A stretch of 24,271 nt of DNA from Chitinispirillales bacterium (GTDB lineage Bacteria; Fibrobacterota; Chitinivibrionia; Chitinivibrionales; Chitinivibrionaceae), in NCBI GenBank assembly GCA_031254455.1, contig JAIRUI010000077.1:1-24271 (forward strand), in the 5' to 3' direction. The notes beneath the pieces were generated by a model. It searched no databases. It worked only from the letters and a program-made list of their open reading frames with translations, and was not told the origin of the DNA. The position numbers and the translations under genes were made by a program. Position 1 is the stretch's first letter. Every line of letters starts with the position of its first letter. Positions 1 to 7,900 of the stretch are shown piece by piece.

Positions 1-1
1 C

Positions 2-1639
2 GATGACGATTCTACGATAGTAGTTCTTTGGTTGGATAAAAACTATTCTCCTGAGAATGTCACGGGCGGAGAAATGAGGGTTATGGTAACTCCTGCGCCG
101 ATATATATCAACGCGTCTCCCGTTACCGTCGGAGTAAAAGACGAAGCGGGTCCGGTAATAGTATCTGCGGAATGTATAAAATCGCTTATTCCTGACGGAA
201 ACGACGTACTTCTTATAAAGATGAGCGAAACGTCGAGTATTCCTAACGGCATGGGTAATCTTCCGTTTAATTTTGTCGTCAAACAAGGCGGTTCTTTATA
301 TACGGTTTCGTTTGCGGACATAACCTTGGAAGACGGCGTTTATAAATGCATCGTCAGCGCTAAAGACAGCGGCAAGGACGGAAAAATATCCAAAGGAGAT
401 TCTATTTTTGTCAACGTTAACGGCAACGTTAAGGATATTAACGGAGTATATCAGTTAATCGAAACGAATAAACGCGTCGAAATTACGATGAAAACCGTAA
501 TAGGTTTAATATCCGCCGTTTATTTGGATACGAATACGGTTCACGATGGTTATACCGATATTATAAGGATTGATTTGGGTATGGAAGTTTCTCAGGAATT
601 TGCCGAAAGAATAGCGGCTTCCATAGATCTTTCGTCCGATCGTAAATTTACGGTAAGCGGAGTAAAAGCCGTATCGAACGGGATAGAATTAAGCGTCGTC
701 GAAGAAAAGAAGTATCATGCGAAAGAAGGTTATTCACTGGTGAAAACGAATATCGATCTTTCTTCCGATTCTGTTTGGCTTAAAACTCCTATTTTGTCGG
801 ACGACGGACTTTTAACTGTTGACGCAAGCAAAACCGTAGTTACGGACGGAGTGGCTCCGGTGGTTTCGCATGGAATATACGATGTTGGTGTTAATGAGAC
901 GACGCTTGAGGTTGTTTTCAGCGAGCCTGTCGATTTAAAGTCTTACGCTACGGATAAGCCTTATAAATTTTTGGCGACTAAACTTGGCGATGAATTTACT
1001 ATGACTTTTGCGCCGTCTTTGCCGGTGCAGGGAAAGTCGGCCGATCGTTGGATATACAAGATTGAATCTAAAAGCATAGCCTATCCGGTAAAAGGCGACA
1101 GCCTTTGGATCGCGTTTGACGGTATAGTGTTTGATTTGGAAGGAAATAAGCAGGATCTTACCGTTCGCGCTCCTCTTTTGGCGGATTCTTATCCGTTTGA
1201 GTTGGATTTGTACGTAGTTCCGCAGCCGATGTCTCTGATTAAACTCGGAGACAAAAGATACGAGCCTAAAGATCTTAACGACAACCTTGCCGATTATTAC
1301 AAAATTCCGTCGAGTATGAGAAAAGGCGTCGCGATAGTTCTTGAAGCGAAAGGTCCTATTACGGATGTTAGCCTTCAGAAAGGCGTAGTAAAAATTATAG
1401 ACCAGACGGGTAACCTCGTTACGGACGAGATTTCTATGAAATTTGACATGACCGATAGGGGAACTGTGGCGGGTGTCGCGGTTTGGGACGGTAAAAATCG
1501 TTCCGGCAGAACGATAGGCGCGGCTACTTATTTGGCGATAGTCGAAGTAGAAGTTAAGTTTGACGATCGTGACGCTAAGGAATCCCGCGCTTATCGCCGC
1601 GCTATAATGGTTACTTCCGGCGGAGACGCTCTGAAATAA
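2..1639 (+). CDS. Large surface/secreted protein, C-terminal part (5' end off window), FlgD-like C-terminal domain
   Basis: The frame is open from base 2, so the TTG at 32 is not a real start; about 546 residues of the C-terminal part are visible. There is no signal peptide or catalytic motif here. The protein is collinear with the last ~530 residues of the gene at 19790-23869. Shared blocks include xGPVIVSA / AAPVVVSA, GDSIF, LDVVFSEP-like, DLTVRAPL, VVPQP, GDKRYEPK, DQTGN and GVAVWDGKNxSGRxxGAxTYLA. The last block, followed by an Ig-like strand pattern ending in YRRAI, resembles the FlgD Ig-like fold found at the C-terminus of secreted proteins in FCB bacteria, where it is often linked to secretion or surface display. 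The role as a surface or adhesin-like protein is inference. A strong hairpin terminator follows 22 bases after the stop. Product unknown beyond this. Confidence 0.75.
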   Translation, partial: DDDSTIVVLWLDKNYSPENVTGGEMRVMVTPAPIYINASPVTVGVKDEAGPVIVSAECIKSLIPDGNDVLLIKMSETSSIPNGMGNLPFNFVVKQGGSLYTVSFADITLEDGVYKCIVSAKDSGKDGKISKGDSIFVNVNGNVKDINGVYQLIETNKRVEITMKTVIGLISAVYLDTNTVHDGYTDIIRIDLGMEVSQEFAERIAASIDLSSDRKFTVSGVKAVSNGIELSVVEEKKYHAKEGYSLVKTNIDLSSDSVWLKTPILSDDGLLTVDASKTVVTDGVAPVVSHGIYDVGVNETTLEVVFSEPVDLKSYATDKPYKFLATKLGDEFTMTFAPSLPVQGKSADRWIYKIESKSIAYPVKGDSLWIAFDGIVFDLEGNKQDLTVRAPLLADSYPFELDLYVVPQPMSLIKLGDKRYEPKDLNDNLADYYKIPSSMRKGVAIVLEAKGPITDVSLQKGVVKIIDQTGNLVTDEISMKFDMTDRGTVAGVAVWDGKNRSGRTIGAATYLAIVEVEVKFDDRDAKESRAYRRAIMVTSGGDALK

Positions 1640-1660
1640 AAAGCGGTTTTATTTGTCTTA

Positions 1661-1694
1661 AATGGCGGTCGTAAAAATCGACCGCCATTTTTTG
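1661..1694 (+). terminator. Intrinsic terminator after the left-edge surface-protein gene
   Basis: Perfect 11-bp stem AATGGCGGTCG (1661-1671) / CGACCGCCATT (1679-1689) with a 7-base loop, followed by a run of T. It sits just after the stop at 1639. Because the stem is also preceded by A residues, it may also stop transcription coming from the toxin gene on the other strand. Bases 1695-1828 are AT-rich and hold no gene I can support. Confidence 0.88.
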
Positions 1695-1828
1695 TTTTGT
1701 GGATATAATGAAAGAGAAAAATCGTGATAATTATTAAAAGCGATTTGTTGACAGGTTGCTTTTTTGTTTTTGAAGAAATACATAAAGAGTTAATTTTTTC
1801 TGTTTTTTATATTTTGAAATAATTTTGG

Positions 1829-2266
1829 TTATCTTAAAATATTTCGGACTATATTACAGATTTCATTGATTCTATCTTCACCGAGAGTTGTTATGTTGAT
1901 ACCATTATGAGAATCTCTCTTTCTACGAAAAGGGACTTGTAATCTGTCAAGAGAGACAACTTTTACCATATCACACAAAGCCCAGCATTCCTTTTCAGAT
2001 AAAATACCAGGCATAATTCCCATAGGAATAAATACTGTATAAGAACTTTCTTTTCGCGGCTTTTTTGTAGTAAATGGAACTACTACCGCCAATTTATGAC
2101 GCTTATGAGGATGTATTACAAGAACCGGACGAATTTTCCCTATTTCAGGTTTTATGTTGGCGATTATTGATTCATTTGTGTCGATACAAGAATTTATCTT
2201 ATTCCAACAATCCTCAAATCTACACATAAATATCTGCCCTTTTTTAACGTAGTTAGGAGAATTCAT
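1829..2266 (-). CDS. PemK/MazF-family toxin-like protein (solitary)
   Basis: 145 residues. Family signatures are the N-terminal VKKGQIFMCRF strand, GKIRPVLVI (about residues 42-50), VVVPFTT (about 61-67) and CDMVKVVSLDRL (about 96-107), which match the PemK/MazF/Kid fold of mRNA-cleaving toxins. It is longer than a typical ~110-residue MazF, with an insertion between strand 1 and the RPVLVI strand. The ATG at 2266 is preceded by AAGGA at 6-7 nt. No antitoxin ORF is visible upstream (2267-2541) or downstream (1640-1828), so it is either an orphan toxin, a non-toxic relative, or uses an unlinked antitoxin. It has a dedicated promoter and a hairpin-rich leader (separate entries). Family assignment is firm; RNase activity is inferred from family only. 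Confidence 0.8.
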   Translation of the reverse strand: MNSPNYVKKGQIFMCRFEDCWNKINSCIDTNESIIANIKPEIGKIRPVLVIHPHKRHKLAVVVPFTTKKPRKESSYTVFIPMGIMPGILSEKECWALCDMVKVVSLDRLQVPFRRKRDSHNGINITTLGEDRINEICNIVRNILR

Positions 2267-2281
2267 TTAATATCCTTGTTG

Positions 2282-2329
2282 AAAAAATTAGCCCCCGTAA
2301 TAAAACGAGGGCAGTAACCCACTTAAGGG
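2282..2329 (-). promoter_or_regulatory. Attenuator-like leader upstream of the MazF homologue
   Basis: Read on the minus strand, four short segments are alternately complementary: CCC (2329-2327), GGG (2320-2318), GCCCTCG (2312-2306) and CGGGGGC (2297-2291). Segments 3 and 4 form a 7-bp GC-rich hairpin with one G-U pair, followed by TAATTTTTTC, which is an intrinsic-terminator shape 16-46 bases ahead of the ATG at 2266. Pairing of segments 2 and 3 would block it. This is the arrangement of a transcription attenuator. The structure is seen in sequence; regulation is inference. Confidence 0.5.
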
Positions 2330-2347
2330 AAAAAGCAACGTTGCCAT
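2288..2347 (-). CDS. Possible 19-residue leader peptide overlapping the attenuator
   Basis: A small ORF (ATG at 2347, TAA at 2290-2288) reads MATLLFPLSGLLPSFYYGG and covers all four attenuator segments, stopping exactly where the terminator stem ends. It is rich in leucine (five of 19). There is no clear ribosome-binding site (only AAAG a few bases upstream) and the predicted transcription start is only about 8 bases upstream, so translation is doubtful. It may be a chance ORF. Confidence 0.25.
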   Translation of the reverse strand: MATLLFPLSGLLPSFYYGG

Positions 2348-2353
2348 TGCTTT
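2332..2353 (-). other. Second hairpin at the 5' end of the toxin leader
   Basis: AAAGCAA (2353-2347) / TTGCTTT (2338-2332 on the minus strand) forms a 7-bp stem with an 8-base loop, followed by TT. It sits at the predicted 5' end of the toxin transcript and may stabilise the RNA or act as a weak terminator. Confidence 0.4.
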
Positions 2354-2361
2354 ACATACAT

Positions 2362-2390
2362 AATATACAATATTTCTACAAAAAAATCAA
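2362..2390 (-). promoter_or_regulatory. Sigma-70-type promoter for the MazF homologue
   Basis: On the minus strand, TTGATT (2390-2385), a 17-base spacer, then TATATT (2367-2362). The predicted start near 2355 gives a leader of about 90 bases containing the hairpins listed separately. Confidence 0.5.
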
Positions 2391-2541
2391 GAATAAAATT
2401 CTGGGCTTGCTAATCAAATATACATTGAATAATTTCTTCGTTACTTTTTATTCTATTTTAATATTTTCAAAATAATTTCTTGCGTTTTTATAAACGCACA
2501 AATTACTTTTCGAGTAGGAACGGCGTAACATCGGAGAAAAA

Positions 2542-3180
2542 ATGTTTACCGGACTAATAGAAACGACGGGTGAAATAAAATCGCTTTCTTTTGAAAACAA
2601 AAGCGCGGTAATAGCAATACTGCCCAAAGCCGACGACTTTGAATGTAAAATCGGCGATTCCGTAGCGATTGACGGCGTTTGTTTGACAGTCGAAAAAATA
2701 AGCGAAAAACGTATTTTTTTTCGTGCGGTCAGAGAAACTCTTTCGAAAACGACGCTTGTGAACGCGAAGATTTCGCAAGTCGTAAATCTTGAAAGGGCGA
2801 TGAAAGCGGACGGGCGTTTCGGCGGGCATATCGTTTTGGGACATATCGATACAATCGCAAAAATAGAACAAATTAAAAACGACGGCGATTCGTTTTTATT
2901 TTTTGTATCCGTTGACGACGAATATTCAAAATACGTCGTAAAAAAGGGTTCTGTCGCTGTAAACGGAATTTCACTGACTGTCGCGGATTTGACGCAAAAC
3001 GGATTTTCTCTGTCGATTATCCCGCATTCTTTCAAAAATACGACGCTTGCGCTGAAAAAAGTCGGCGATTTTGTCAATATCGAATGCGACGTTTTTTCTA
3101 AATACGTTGAAAGGATGATTGTGCAAAAAAATAAAACCGGAGATAGAATATTAAAACTGCTTGAAGAGGGGGAATTTTGA
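2542..3180 (+). CDS. ribE: Riboflavin synthase (alpha subunit type)
   Basis: 212 residues, the normal length for this enzyme, which dismutates two 6,7-dimethyl-8-ribityllumazines to riboflavin in the cytosol. The N-terminus MFTGLIETTGEI is diagnostic. The two internally repeated lumazine-binding barrels are visible: VAIDGVCLTV (about 41-50) with GGHIVLGHID (about 94-103), and the second copy SVAVNGISLTV (about 138-148) with IIPHSFKNTTL (about 160-170). The ATG at 2542 is preceded by GGAG at 6 nt. The TGA at 3178 overlaps the TTG start of ribBA, so the two are coupled. No FMN (RFN) riboswitch is recognisable in 2400-2541; only a short hairpin TGCGTTT/AAACGCA near 2484-2501 and weak promoter-like hexamers (TTGAAT at 2425, TATTCT at 2449). 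Confidence 0.96.
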   Translation: MFTGLIETTGEIKSLSFENKSAVIAILPKADDFECKIGDSVAIDGVCLTVEKISEKRIFFRAVRETLSKTTLVNAKISQVVNLERAMKADGRFGGHIVLGHIDTIAKIEQIKNDGDSFLFFVSVDDEYSKYVVKKGSVAVNGISLTVADLTQNGFSLSIIPHSFKNTTLALKKVGDFVNIECDVFSKYVERMIVQKNKTGDRILKLLEEGEF

Positions 3181-4370
3181 GAACGTTTGAAGAAATAGAA
3201 GAGGTAATTAACGATTATAGAAACGGTAAAATTGTTATTATAGTCGATGACGAAGACCGTGAAAACGAAGGCGATTTGGCTTTTGCGGCGCAGCTTTCTA
3301 CCGCCGAAAAGGTGAATTTTATGGCGAAATTCGGACGCGGACTTATCTGTATAGCGCTTGAAAGCAAAATTTTAGACAGATTGAGAATTCCTATGATGGT
3401 TGAACGAAACACCTCGAATTTTGAGACGGCTTTTACCGTTTCGGTCGAGGCGCGAAAAGGCACGACGACGGGTATTTCGGCGCAAGACAGAAACGCTACC
3501 GTCCTGAAACTCATAGACCCGAACGCGACGCCGAACGATTTTGTTATGCCGGGGCATATGTTTCCTCTTAGGGCGAAAGACGGCGGAACGCTTGTACGAA
3601 CCGGGCAGACCGAAGCGAGCGTCGATTTGGCGCGGCTTGCCGGACTTACTCCGGCGGGGGTAATTTGCGAGATTATGAAAGACGACGGGACTATGGCTCG
3701 CCGCGCGGATTTGGAAATTTTTAGCAGAGAACACGGCATAAAAATCGTTTCCGTAGCGGATATCGTTCGTTATAGATACGCCAAAGAAAAAATGATTTCT
3801 TGCACGGCGACGGCGAAACTTCCGACTAAATTCGGCGATTTTTTGATAAAAACCTATGAAGAAACGTTAAAAACGCACACTCACGTCGTTATTCAGAAAG
3901 GTGAAATAAATCCAAACGAACCGATTCTTGTACGCGTACATTCCGAATGTTTTACGGGCGATATTCTCGGCTCGCTTCGCTGTGACTGCGGAAATCAATT
4001 AGAAATCGCCTTAGAAAAAATAGGCGAAGAAAACGGCGTGGTTTTGTATTTGCGCCAAGAGGGGAGAGGCATCGGGCTGACTAATAAGATAAAGGCTTAC
4101 AATCTTCAAGACGGAGGTTTAGACACTATTCAGGCTAATATTCAATTGGGTTTTGAAGCGGACATGCGCGATTACGGAATAGGCGCTCAAATTTTGGCGG
4201 ATTTGGGAATTAAAAAAATACGTCTCTTAACAAACAATCCTTGCAAAATCGTGGGTTTGAACGGTTACGGGATAGAAATTACGGATAGAATCCCGATTGA
4301 AATAGCGGCGAACGAACATAACAAAAAATATTTGGACACAAAAAAGGGGAAAATGGGGCATTTGTTGTAA
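3177..4370 (+). CDS. ribBA: Bifunctional DHBP synthase / GTP cyclohydrolase II
   Basis: 397 residues, full length for the RibBA fusion that supplies both precursors of riboflavin. The N-terminal 3,4-dihydroxy-2-butanone-4-phosphate synthase domain (about 1-200) has the acidic metal-binding loop VDDEDRENEGD (23-33), TTTGISAQDR (96-105) and GHMFPLRAKDGG (126-137). The C-terminal GTP cyclohydrolase II domain (about 205-397) has the zinc cysteines C258, C269 and C271, LRQEGRGIG (292-300) and TNNPCK (352-357). The start is TTG, overlapping the ribE stop (TTGA), with GAGGGGG just upstream; no better ATG exists. Oddity: the usual His in the RxGHTEA motif is Gln144 (RTGQTEA), at a position known in the family as a metal ligand, so DHBP synthase activity should not be assumed. 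ribD and ribH are not in this window. Confidence 0.95.
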   Translation: MRTFEEIEEVINDYRNGKIVIIVDDEDRENEGDLAFAAQLSTAEKVNFMAKFGRGLICIALESKILDRLRIPMMVERNTSNFETAFTVSVEARKGTTTGISAQDRNATVLKLIDPNATPNDFVMPGHMFPLRAKDGGTLVRTGQTEASVDLARLAGLTPAGVICEIMKDDGTMARRADLEIFSREHGIKIVSVADIVRYRYAKEKMISCTATAKLPTKFGDFLIKTYEETLKTHTHVVIQKGEINPNEPILVRVHSECFTGDILGSLRCDCGNQLEIALEKIGEENGVVLYLRQEGRGIGLTNKIKAYNLQDGGLDTIQANIQLGFEADMRDYGIGAQILADLGIKKIRLLTNNPCKIVGLNGYGIEITDRIPIEIAANEHNKKYLDTKKGKMGHLL

Positions 4371-4378
4371 AATTTTAA

Positions 4379-4400
4379 GTGAAACCAATATTCGTTTCAC
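4379..4400. terminator. Weak hairpin between convergent ribBA and DOMON-like genes
   Basis: Perfect inverted repeat GTGAAAC (4379-4385) / GTTTCAC (4394-4400), 8-base loop, lying in the 26-base gap between two converging genes and overlapping the last codons of the minus-strand gene. There is no clean T run on either side (AGTTTC on +, TTAAAATTTT on -), so termination efficiency is doubtful. Confidence 0.4.
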
Positions 4401-4906
4401 AGTTTCAAAATCCTTGCGTTTTTAAGATGAAAATCCGCTTCTTGTCCGCAATGTTTATTTGCGAAATACAAAAAATTTCCGTCTGAAAGTTTAATAACCG
4501 CCGTAATCGAAAAAAGATTTTCTGAAATTATATTTTCGGGAAATTCTACAAACTGCGCAAATGAATCGTTTTTGGTTTCGCATATGATTTTCGGGGGAGC
4601 GCCGATTTCCGATAAACTTTGATTTGAGCGGTAATCCGAGAAATTAAAAATTTCAAAATTCTGGTCGAACCCCAAATTATATTCGGTATATGAATTGTTT
4701 TTTTTGTTTACGAATATTTCAAAGCAACCTATAGTCCAAAGTTCGTTTTTTCGTTTAGTGAATCGTGAAATTTCTGGGAAGTCGATTCCGGAAATATCTC
4801 CTGAAATTTTTGCCGAAAATACTGTTTTATTCGCCGTATTTTTTATTTCGGCGTCGATTTTCAAATACGATTTGTTTTCAAATTCCGTTAATTCGATATA
4901 TCCCAT
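4397..4906 (-). CDS. DOMON-like domain protein
   Basis: 169 residues from the ATG at 4906, which has AAGGTG at 3-4 nt; a GTG six bases upstream (4912) is inside that ribosome-binding site and is less likely. No signal peptide or membrane segment, so probably cytoplasmic. The pattern ELWTIGCFEIFV (about 53-64), NLGF/DQNFEIFNF (about 75-88) and the C-terminal NFLYFANKH...ADFHL (about 145-162) match the DOMON-like family seen next to murB and other genes in diverse bacteria, a beta-sandwich of unknown ligand (heme or sugar in better-studied DOMON relatives). It is divergent from the large beta-barrel gene with a 66-base gap. Family recognised, function unknown. Confidence 0.6.
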   Translation of the reverse strand: MGYIELTEFENKSYLKIDAEIKNTANKTVFSAKISGDISGIDFPEISRFTKRKNELWTIGCFEIFVNKKNNSYTEYNLGFDQNFEIFNFSDYRSNQSLSEIGAPPKIICETKNDSFAQFVEFPENIISENLFSITAVIKLSDGNFLYFANKHCGQEADFHLKNARILKL

Positions 4907-4913
4907 TTTCACC

Positions 4914-4942
4914 TTGATTTTATTCGCTTTATTTCATAAAAT
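4914..4942 (+). promoter_or_regulatory. Promoter of the 1119-residue barrel gene
   Basis: TTGATT (4914-4919), 17-base spacer, TAAAAT (4937-4942). The predicted start near 4950 would leave a leader of about 22 bases carrying GGAG before the ATG at 4973. Confidence 0.6.
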
Positions 4943-4972
4943 AATGTATTTTTGCGGCGCACGGAGATAATT

Positions 4973-7900
4973 ATGAGAAAAATAATAATTTTAATATTAA
5001 ATATTTTCGTTCTCTGCGTTTTCGCGTTCGGCGGCATAAAAAAAGAGTTTGTATTCGTTACTGACGCTTCTGTGAATAAAATCGTTCTTGAGAACGAAAT
5101 TATTGAGCCGAATTCGGTGAAAATAAATTGTGATTGCGAGATTTCAAATTGGCGCTTTGTCGAAGAGAATAACACTATTTATTTTTCGCAGGATTTATGG
5201 AAAAATCAAAAATATAATATTGAATACGAAACGGCGTATCAGGGAATTTTAAGATCTTACGAATTGAATATTCCAAAATATCGTAGCGACGGTGCCGACG
5301 GCGAGGAATTTTATTATGATTACGATGAAAACCCTGTTTTAGAAAGCGGTAAAATTTCGTTTGAAGGAAGAAAAAACATCGGCGTAATGTTTGGGAGTAA
5401 CGGTGAGACGGCTATGAATCAGTCGCTTGACGTTGAGATTTACGGAAATATTGATTCGACGACGACTATTTCCGCACATATCAGCGACCAAAGTTCGTCG
5501 CTTGACGGGCAGACCGGCGAGATAGGCGAATTGGACAAAATTTATATCAAAATTGAAAATCCCAAATGGTCTGCGGCTGTCGGCGATTTGGAAATTCGCA
5601 GTAACGAATCGGGAATATTAAAAGAGTTTTATACGCCTAAAGGGCTCTTTGCCGAGTCGAAAAACGACGGAATCGGACGGAAAAATAACGCGTTTGCGGG
5701 AATTTCCGGAACAAAATTCGGTTACAATAAATTTGAAGGCGTCACAGGGATTCAAAACGGAATGTTTAATCTTCAACCGGATAAAAATCATTCGTATGTA
5801 AAAATTATTTCAGGCGGCGTTTCCGTCTCGCTTGACGGGAAAACGCTTAAAGAAGACGAAGATTACATTGTAGATTACGACTTGGCGGGAATAAAATTTA
5901 CCGCAAAAACGCCGATTATGGACGGGCAGGCTATTGAAATAAGTTACAAATATCGAGATTTTGACTATAATATTTTTACATCCGGAACACGGCATAATTT
6001 TTCTTTTCTAGACTCGTCTTTGCTAATAGATTTTTCAGTGTATTACGACAAAGATATTTGGGAGTCGTCTCAGAGAGATTTTACTCCTGACGAAATTTCG
6101 CAAATAAAAAATTCTGGCGCTCGATCGCCGCAATTTCTTCTCGGAAACAAAATTCACAAAAACGACGTGCTTAAAACGCAGGCGTATAAAAGGATTTATC
6201 GCCTTGATTCTACGGCGAACGTTTATTATTGGGAAAACGATCCGGAATCGGTTTATTTGAAAAGAGATTTGTATTCCGTTAATTTTCAGCCGTCGGACAG
6301 CGGCGAATATCTTCCGTATCGTTCAAATTATCGCGATAAATTTTCAAATTATACTAAAGAATATTTGGACAGCGTTGAAAACGAGCAAAGCGCCGTACTT
6401 GAACCGATTTATCTGTTTGTCGGTAAAGGCGGAGGACTTTATACCGCGTTCGGCGAAATCGTTCTTCCGAAACGAAGCGTAAAAGGAGAAATTTCGGCTG
6501 TTTATGCGCCGAACGATCGTTTAATAATCAATATTGCCGCGGCGGGTATAAATTCGGATGAAAATACGCTTTCCGATAATAATGAATATGATAATTCGGC
6601 CGCTGTAAAAGCCGACGTTTTTGTTTCGTCGAATTCGGAAAACAATTTTTTGGTCAAAGACAGGTTTGAAGTTTACAATACCGGTGATTTTTTTGTTAAT
6701 AACGTTTTAAACGGATACGAAACTTTTCATAAATGGGGGATTTCCGGCGATATTGAAAAGTACATGCTTTGGGAAAATATTTTTTATGCGGGTTTTCAAA
6801 AATCTATTTTGTTAAAGGGCGGATACGGACAATCCGTAGTTGATAATTTGCACTTTTTACGAAAAATTCCTTATTCAAGAAGAATTTCCGGCGGTTTTGA
6901 ATCCGGAAAAGAAACGCCGTTTTATTTTGACTATCTTTTTACAAAACGGGTTATTGAAGATAACGGTGAGGACGGACGACAGCAAAACGCGAGTATCTCT
7001 TTTGATTTGAGCAGGTTATATATAAATTTCGCTGTTGAAGAAACTTGGTATAAAAGCGAAAAAAACGATAATTATTTCGGTGACGTCGTTTCATCCTTTA
7101 CCGTTGAAAACGAAGATAAAACGTTAAGCGGCGCACTAAAATATAGAAGTCAGGACGTCGGTGAAAATGAAAAACATTTTTTGGCGAAAGAAAATTCTTG
7201 GAATTTTCTAATTTCGTCCTCGGCTAACCGCAATCTTAGCGCTAATCAAAAAATAAAAGCCGATTTGAGTTTAATTTTCGCAAACAATTCTTTTTCAATG
7301 CTCGCGTATGTTTTGGATAATATTTATTCGGACGATTATTCGAGCGGAATTGATACTAAATGGGATTTGACGTATGAAACGCGCAGTGAGCGGAGATGGG
7401 AATACGTAAAAGTTCCGGCAGGAACGGGGACGCACATAAAAGACAGCGTTTCCGGCGTTTTTGTCGAACAGCCGTTCGGCGATTATATCGCGAAAGATAT
7501 ATTTGTTTATGATTTCCAAAACGATTTTTCATTGCAAAGTTATATTGCTAACAATTTTGAAATATTTTGGTATAAGTCGTTGAAAGGCATAAAATTATCG
7601 GGAGATTTCTGCGCCGAGAGTAAAATTCCGAAAGGCGGCGGTAAGTGGTATGAATTTATGCCGCTTGTCGCAAATTTGAACGAAAAACTACGAAATTCGG
7701 CGGCGTATTCTTTAATTTCATATAATCAATATATTTCAATATTTCCTTCTGAAATTCCGGAAATTTCATCAAATATTCGTTTCGGCGCGAGTAAAAATAT
7801 TGAGCGTCAAAATTCCAACGCGGTTTTTGACGAAGAATGTGATTTTTTGTATAAATTCAGTAAATTTCATATAGGATTTTCAAACAGAGGTTTCTGGGAA

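Noticed and set aside
1740..1760. Promoter starting with TTGACA near 1748 on +
   Set aside because: No -10 element at suitable spacing and no plus-strand gene follows before ribE.
2323..2361. 12-codon ORF (ATG TAT GTA AAG...) at the start of the toxin leader
   Set aside because: Its ATG abuts the -10 element, upstream of the predicted transcription start, and has no ribosome-binding site.
2400..2541. FMN riboswitch (RFN element) upstream of ribE
   Set aside because: None of the conserved RFN blocks is present; only a short A/T-closed hairpin near 2484-2501 is visible.
2448..3077. 209-residue minus-strand ORF opposite ribE
   Set aside because: It is antisense to an unmistakable riboflavin synthase, has low-complexity Ser/Phe/Ile composition and no family signature.
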